Shown here one piece after another: positions 36,660 to 42,867 of a stretch of DNA of 42,867 nt. The notes under the pieces are model-generated. The model ran no database searches, had not been told where the DNA came from, and saw only the letters and a program-made list of their open reading frames with translations. The stretch's first letter is position 1. Every line of letters starts with the position of its first letter. This stretch comes from Acidobacteriota bacterium (GTDB taxonomy: Bacteria > Acidobacteriota > Terriglobia > Acidiferrales > UBA7541): assembly GCA_021832085.1 (NCBI GenBank), contig JAKBLM010000037.1:1-42867 (forward strand). Reading direction: 5' to 3'. The translations under genes and the position numbers were made by a program.

Positions 36660-37982
36660 TCAGAGACGGGGCAGGAGTTTGCCTGCGGCGGGATCGGACT
36701 GGAGGCGGGTGAGGCGGCGAGCGAGGCGGTCGTTCCAGCGGCGGCGGAAACGGGTGTCGATGCCCTCGGCTTCGGCGAGCAAATCCGAGGCGTGGCGCGT
36801 CCAGTGGATCGCCTGCTTCGGGTTGCGTTCGCGGTGCTCGTAGTGGATGGCGAGCTGCTCGCAGGCTTCGAGGATGGCTTCGAGCATCTGCCTGTGCTCG
36901 GCGGGATCGATTTCGCGGCGCAGGGCGCGCGGACCGCGGCTTCGCTGGCGGGGAAGGGCATCGAGCGCGGCGAGTTCCTGCCAGAGAGAATGCGCGACGT
37001 CGTGTTCGCCTTCGCGGCGGGCGAGCCGGGCGAGGCGGCGGCGTGCGGCGAGGCCGAGCGCGTGCGGCAAGCCGGCTTCGATGGCCATTTCGTAGACCCG
37101 GCGGGCGCGGGCGCGTTCGCCGCCGCGCTCGAGCAGGCGTGAAAGGCCGTACTGCTCGAGCGGCTCGGCGCGCTCGGGCGACTGGGCGAGCCGGGCCATG
37201 TGGCGCGCGAGCGCGGCGAGGCCGGCCAGGTCGCCTTGGTTGTGGTGGAAGACGGGGACGAGCGGCTCGGGGCTGCCGCCGCGAAGATAGTCGAAATACA
37301 TCTGCGGGATCAGGTCGGAAAGGATGTCGGGCCCGCGCTCGATGCCGAGGACGAGCCGCTCGATCTCGGAAAGCCGCGCGGTGCCGAGCTGCAAGCGCCA
37401 CAACTGGCGCGCCGGATGCAACAGATCCATGTGGGCGCGGGGAGGGTCGGGCTCAATCTGGCGCGTGAGGCGAAAGCGCGTGTCGAGCAGAGGCCAGTCG
37501 AAAGTCTTGCCGTTGTAGGTGACCAGGACGCGGCGCTCGGCCATGCGCTCGGCGAGCGCGAGGAGGACGGCGTGCTCCTCGTCGTAGTCGCGTAGGAACA
37601 GCTGCTCGATGGTGAGCCCGCCGCGTTCCCACCAGGCGAGGCCGACGAGGAAGGCACAGGTGCCCGTGCCGCCGGCGAGGCCGGTGGTTTCGGTGTCGAG
37701 AAAGAGCCAGCGCTCGGGATCGGCCAGATCGGCGGCTTCCGGGGAGGGGCGAAGCAACGGGCCGAGCGCGTGGGGATGGTCGCAGGGGTGTGGCTCGGGC
37801 AGCCAGCGGCGGATGCGCAGGAATTCGCCGTAGTGGTTGCGCTCGATCGTTGCGCCGAGCATTTCGGCAAGCTGGTCGCGGCGAGCGGCGGAATCGGTAG
37901 GGACGGGCTCGGTGAGCGCCGGAGAGCGCGTGCGGCGCAGGGCGCTGAGGGTCGTCAGCCGATCTTTTTTCGACCAAGCCAT
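36660..37982 (-). CDS. mrfB: MrfB-like 3'-5' exonuclease (YprB family)
   Basis: A 440-residue protein with a ribonuclease H-like (YprB) domain in its first 260 residues. The DEDDh-type residues are visible: D96 and E98 in DTETTG, D162 in NGKTFDWP and H246...D251 in HHNQGDLAGL. The C-terminal half is helical with TPR-like repeats (ARRVYEMAIEAGLPHALGLA). MrfB acts with the helicase MrfA in mitomycin-type DNA damage repair in Bacillus. Here the MrfA homologue is on the same strand upstream (38840-41281), separated by a RAYT module. ATG at 37982 was used. Its 3' end faces the sedolisin promoter side. Gene symbol by similarity. Confidence 0.85.
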   Translation of the reverse strand: MAWSKKDRLTTLSALRRTRSPALTEPVPTDSAARRDQLAEMLGATIERNHYGEFLRIRRWLPEPHPCDHPHALGPLLRPSPEAADLADPERWLFLDTETTGLAGGTGTCAFLVGLAWWERGGLTIEQLFLRDYDEEHAVLLALAERMAERRVLVTYNGKTFDWPLLDTRFRLTRQIEPDPPRAHMDLLHPARQLWRLQLGTARLSEIERLVLGIERGPDILSDLIPQMYFDYLRGGSPEPLVPVFHHNQGDLAGLAALARHMARLAQSPERAEPLEQYGLSRLLERGGERARARRVYEMAIEAGLPHALGLAARRRLARLARREGEHDVAHSLWQELAALDALPRQRSRGPRALRREIDPAEHRQMLEAILEACEQLAIHYEHRERNPKQAIHWTRHASDLLAEAEGIDTRFRRRWNDRLARRLTRLQSDPAAGKLLPRL

Positions 37983-38081
37983 GGAGCGAAGGTCCTTTGT
38001 ACTTTACATCTCGGCTTTTTGCTACGGCCACGCCGTACGGGAGGTCGAGCTTGTGGCTGGGCTCCGCCGAGCGCAGCAGGG

Positions 38082-38131
38082 CCACAACCTGAAGGTTGTG
38101 CCACTGGTGGCATAGGTTTCAGCCTGTGCCA
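38082..38131. repeat. 50-bp hairpin repeat, left copy flanking RAYT
   Basis: Contains two hairpins: CACAACC-TGA-AGGTTGTG-like and GGCATAGGT-TTCA-GCCTGTGCC. It matches the copy at 38761-38810 in the same orientation at 46 of 50 positions. Two of the four differences fall at paired positions of the first stem (A-T here, G-C in the right copy), so the pairing is conserved. It lies between the RAYT and mrfB genes. Confidence 0.8.
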
Positions 38132-38700
38132 TCCGAAATAAAGGCGCGCCACTCGGCGTTCGCGCTCGACCACGGCCAATCCTCCGGGCGTTCGATGAGA
38201 CGTGCACGAACAGGATTCCATTCGATATAGCTGCGGATGCGTTCGCACTGAGCTGGATTGCGCGCCCAGTGGTCAAAGCATTCGTTTTGCCAAAAGGGCC
38301 GACCTTTGCGGCCGAGGATTAGATTGGCACGGCGGGCTGTGGCGCCTTTCCATTGCTTCGTTATCGCGCTCAGGCCGACCTTGGGCGTGACGAGAGCATG
38401 CACATGATTGGGCATCACGGCGAACGCGTGCAGCAGGTATCCGGCCGGGGCATTCTGGCCGCTCACGAGTTGTTCGGCAACGATTTTCGCGATTCTGCTG
38501 TCGGAGAGCCATCGCGGTCCGGCCGTGGTGGTGTCGAGCTGCTTGTCCATGGCGCGGAAGATACGTCCCGGATCGTCTCCCTTCCGTTCGCGCAAACGAG
38601 CAAGGAACGAGGACGGCAGTGATCCGTGGAGTCTCCAGGTCAGGAAAATTGCCCGGCCGGGCGGATGCCAGTGTGGCAGGTTGCGTTCGTAGTAGGTCAC
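38119..38700 (-). CDS. REP-associated tyrosine transposase (RAYT)
   Basis: A 193-residue Y1/HUH-type transposase-like protein of the IS200/IS605-related RAYT group. The HUH motif H99-V-H101 in AVMPNHVHALV and the nucleophile Y158 in RSYIEWNPVRARL are intact, as is the REP-recognition-region motif FLTWRLHGSLP at the start. GTG at 38700 is the first start; the protein begins at the usual YYERNLPHW. It is flanked by two 50-bp hairpin repeats and shares the window with GTAG-headed hairpins. RAYTs nick and rejoin REP DNA, spreading non-autonomous copies. It lies between the mrfA and mrfB homologues and probably inserted there. Confidence 0.92.
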   Translation of the reverse strand: MTYYERNLPHWHPPGRAIFLTWRLHGSLPSSFLARLRERKGDDPGRIFRAMDKQLDTTTAGPRWLSDSRIAKIVAEQLVSGQNAPAGYLLHAFAVMPNHVHALVTPKVGLSAITKQWKGATARRANLILGRKGRPFWQNECFDHWARNPAQCERIRSYIEWNPVRARLIERPEDWPWSSANAEWRAFISDGTG

Positions 38701-38709
38701 CGCGGTTTT

Positions 38710-38732
38710 GTAGCACGGGTTTCAGCCTGTGC
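38710..38732 (+). repeat. REP-like hairpin with GTAG head
   Basis: GTAG at 38710-38713 leads into GCACGGGT-TTCA-GCCTGTGC (38713-38732), an 8-bp stem with two G-T pairs. It sits 10 bases upstream of the RAYT start codon. Such a position is expected for the REP copy kept next to its transposase. Confidence 0.75.
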
Positions 38733-38760
38733 GTCTCTCCTCCCAGTCAAGAGCCGGAGG

Positions 38761-38810
38761 CCACAGCCCGAAGGCTGTGCCACTGGTGGCATAGGCTTCA
38801 GCCTGTGCCA
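38761..38810. repeat. 50-bp hairpin repeat, right copy flanking RAYT
   Basis: The partner of the repeat at 38082-38131. It contains CACAGCC-CGA-AGGCTGTG and GGCATAGGC-TTCA-GCCTGTGCC. The second stem is fully paired here apart from one G-T pair. It ends 29 bases before the end of the mrfA homologue. Confidence 0.8.
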
Positions 38811-38839
38811 GCGAAAGTGGCCGGCGTCTTGCGACGTTA

Positions 38840-41281
<2,442 letters not shown>

Positions 41282-41617
41282 GGGCACTCCTTCGCTTTTT
41301 ATTCGCTTGAGACTACCATCGCGCCCAAAAGGCGGCAACGGGAATTTTTTCGAGAGTTTATGCGGCGAATCAAGCTGGAGTACTGAAAGTAGCACAGCCA
41401 ATCCTGGCTGTCCGGCTTTCCGGGGAGGCAATCGCGCCCCGCACCCACTGGTACATTTGGCCGCCGATATTCCAGCCCGTTGGCAGGCCCGATGGCCTTC
41501 TGGCACAGCCAGGATTGGCTGTGCTACCGGGGACGGGAAGGGAATTCGGGGCGGGACTGCGGCGGAGTGGAGGGGCGGAGGGCTCTAGAATGGGGAGGCG
41601 CAGGGAGGCATGGATCG
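41282..41617. other. spacer with paired REP elements
   Basis: A 336-base non-coding gap between the divergent mrfA homologue and the next plus-strand gene. It holds the inverted pair of GTAG-headed hairpins (41389-41527) listed separately, and near its edges the promoters for both genes. No extra reading frame is convincing. Confidence 0.5.
41389..41527. repeat. inverted pair of GTAG-headed hairpins (REPIN-like)
   Basis: The left copy reads GTAG (41389-41392) followed by ACAGCCA-ATCC-TGGCTGT (41394-41411). The right copy is its mirror: GCACAGCCA-GGAT-TGGCTGTGC (41503-41524) then CTAC (41524-41527, GTAG on the minus strand). So the heads face outwards around a 92-base middle. Two inverted REPs with a spacer are the usual REPIN unit. 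Confidence 0.7.
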
Positions 41618-42046
41618 ATGAAACTCGACGAGCTGCATCGGCGGCGTCTGGAGGCGACAGTGCAACTGCTGGAGGAATCGGTGGCGCGCTGCCGGCGCTG
41701 GCTGGCCGGGACCGGCGGCGGGATCGTGCGCGTGGTACGCAGCTCGCTCGACGAGGCCGAGCGCGAGCGGTTGCTGCGGGAAATCGATCTGTTCCACGCG
41801 GAGTTGCACCGGTTTGCCGCCGAGTTCGAGTTGGAGGCGCGCCCGGTCGATCTGATGCAGCTGCTGAATGCCGAAGTGTCGACCGCCTGGGTGATGCTGG
41901 AAAATTGCCGGCCCAAGCGGATGAAAGGTTACGGCGTGGCGTTCGATCCGGGGGTGGCGCGCGCTCTCAACGGAGAGGTCGACCGGTTGCTCGAGCACGT
42001 CGAGGTGTTGCGGAAGCGGATTGCGCGGTCGGCCGGCGAGGCGTAG
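41618..42046 (+). CDS. hypothetical helical protein
   Basis: A 142-residue, almost entirely alpha-helical protein (MKLDELHRRRLEATVQLLEE, VDLMQLLNAEVSTAWVMLEN, ARALNGEVDRLLEHVEVLRK). Charged heptad-like segments suggest a coiled-coil bundle. ATG at 41618 has GGGAGG about 10 bases upstream. No signal peptide, so cytoplasmic. No family recognised. It is followed by another unknown small gene on the same strand, 155 bases away. Confidence 0.65.
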   Translation: MKLDELHRRRLEATVQLLEESVARCRRWLAGTGGGIVRVVRSSLDEAERERLLREIDLFHAELHRFAAEFELEARPVDLMQLLNAEVSTAWVMLENCRPKRMKGYGVAFDPGVARALNGEVDRLLEHVEVLRKRIARSAGEA

Positions 42047-42201
42047 CGAGCGGCGGGCATGATTTGGGCGGGCGCGCCGGAACGTTGCATTGCCCAGTCA
42101 CGACCGATGGTAGACTGTTGATCGGCAGGCCCGGCTGCCGGTAGCCGACGCCGCGACCCCAATCCCCGGGCGCAAACCGGGGCCATACGCGAGGAAGGTC
42201 C

Positions 42202-42630
42202 ATGCCGCAAACGTTTCTCGTTTTCGATTTCGGCACCAACGAAGAGGCCGCACAGCAGGCCCGGCATCGCCTCGAAGCATGGAAACAGGCGCTGCACCTC
42301 GGTGACCGCCTGAAATTCAAGTTCGAGCGCCAGGCGCCCGAGCCGCCTGCCGAGCCGCCCGCCGAAGCGGAGGCGGAGCCGGCGAAGGGCAAAGGCAAGA
42401 GCAAATCGAAAAAGAAAGAAGCCGAGTCCGCTGCGGCTGCCGAGCCGGCCGGCGACCGGCTGCGCGTGCTCGTGCGGCTGGAATTCTCCGACCACGAAAA
42501 GCTTTCGTACCAGCGCTGGGTCGACCGCATTCCGGCCGAAGCGCCGTTCCCATCCGCAGAGAAGCAGGTGGTCCACCGGGGCCAGGAAGGCTTCGAGAAG
42601 ACGGCGACGCTCTTCGACGAACTGCCCTGA
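42202..42630 (+). CDS. hypothetical protein with charged linker
   Basis: A 142-residue protein. A short alpha/beta start (TFLVFDFGTNEEAAQQARHR, LEAWKQALHLGDRLKFKFER) resembles part of a small domain. A low-complexity linker follows, of Pro/Glu/Ala then Lys-rich (KGKGKSKSKKKEAE, about residues 46-80). The strand RLRVLVRLEFSDHEKLSYQR and the helix-rich end return to a folded look, so the linker may be inserted in one domain. ATG follows GAGGAAGG. Function unknown. Confidence 0.65.
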   Translation: MPQTFLVFDFGTNEEAAQQARHRLEAWKQALHLGDRLKFKFERQAPEPPAEPPAEAEAEPAKGKGKSKSKKKEAESAAAAEPAGDRLRVLVRLEFSDHEKLSYQRWVDRIPAEAPFPSAEKQVVHRGQEGFEKTATLFDELP

Positions 42631-42691
42631 TTGCGGCAGCCGCTGGCCCGCTTTCCTCACAAGCCATCTGGGAGAATCGGGGATCGGTTGT

Positions 42692-42714
42692 GTAGCGCCG
42701 GGTTTCAACCCGGC
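42692..42714 (+). repeat. REP-like hairpin with GTAG head
   Basis: GTAG at 42692-42695 leads into GCCGGGT-TTCA-ACCCGGC (42697-42714), a 7-bp stem with TTCA loop. It lies between the last complete gene and the partial gene at the window end. It is nearly identical to the copy at 32179. Confidence 0.75.
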
Positions 42715-42839
42715 AGGTTTGGGCGCGTTCTGGCAATCTGCGGTTATGTTGCACAAGTTCAGCAAATTATTTTGCGGAAGGGGTCATGACGTTTTCCAAT
42801 TATCGGTTTGCGAGAACCTGACAAGGAGGAAGACGGAGC

Positions 42840-42867
42840 ATGACCCCGAACAAGGATACGACCGAGA
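42840..42867 (+). CDS. start of a gene cut by the window end
   Basis: ATG at 42840 has AAGGAGGA about 10 bases upstream and opens a frame beginning MTPNKDTTE that runs off the window. Only nine residues are visible, so no product can be named. Confidence 0.5.

Overview
The window looks like chromosomal DNA of a GC-rich bacterium, most likely an acidobacterium. The reasons are two tandem secreted VWA proteins of the type annotated as acidobacterial VWFA-related, a very large secreted sedolisin with Ig-like repeats, a fragment resembling the C-terminus of the acidobacterial duplicated permeases (ADOP), and many secreted proteins of unknown function. The taxonomic call is inference from gene content; there is no rRNA in the window.

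Layout. 1-1.4 kb: RNase HI and a repeat-rich spacer. 1.4-3.3 kb (minus): two secreted VWA proteins. 3.6-8.7 kb (plus): a Gld-like ABC transporter operon (ATPase, permease, GldG-like and DUF4340 proteins, small secreted protein). 8.9-12.8 kb: two coupled small genes, tRNA-Gly(GCC), a DUF84 NTPase, thymidine kinase, a GHMP kinase and a secreted protein. 12.85-13.8 kb: a RibD/DHFR-like gene between inverted repeats. 13.9-17.7 kb: gap-pgk-tpiA-secG and tRNA-Leu(GAG). 17.7-22.3 kb: an accessory stretch with a permease remnant, a TPR protein (minus), a tRNA 3'-end fragment, a MazF-type toxin-antitoxin pair and IS-end-like repeats. 22.7-27.4 kb: an aa3-type cytochrome c oxidase operon (subunits II, I, III, a second III, IV, small membrane protein). 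27.6-36.4 kb: a secreted Gly-rich protein, an exported peroxiredoxin with an in-frame UGA, an HD-GYP response regulator, a secreted HExxH protein and the sedolisin. 36.6-41.3 kb (minus): homologues of the DNA-repair pair MrfA (helicase) and MrfB (exonuclease), with a REP-associated tyrosine transposase (RAYT) module between them. 41.6 kb to the end: two small unknown genes and the start of a third.

Two systems stand out. First, the peroxiredoxin gene (28678-29271, minus) has UGA exactly at the peroxidatic cysteine, followed 16 bases later by a compact hairpin with a GGC loop. This reads as a selenocysteine codon with a bacterial SECIS element, giving an exported selenoprotein peroxiredoxin that ordinary gene calling would split in two. 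Second, the RAYT gene is bracketed by two 50-bp repeats with compensatory substitutions. Seven further hairpins scattered over the window carry a GTAG head at their 5' edge, the hallmark of REP elements mobilised by RAYTs. This looks like a REP/REPIN-RAYT system, and its module sits inside a probable mrfA-mrfB operon.

The rest is mostly housekeeping (glycolysis, secretion, respiration, nucleotide salvage) mixed with lineage-specific exported proteins.
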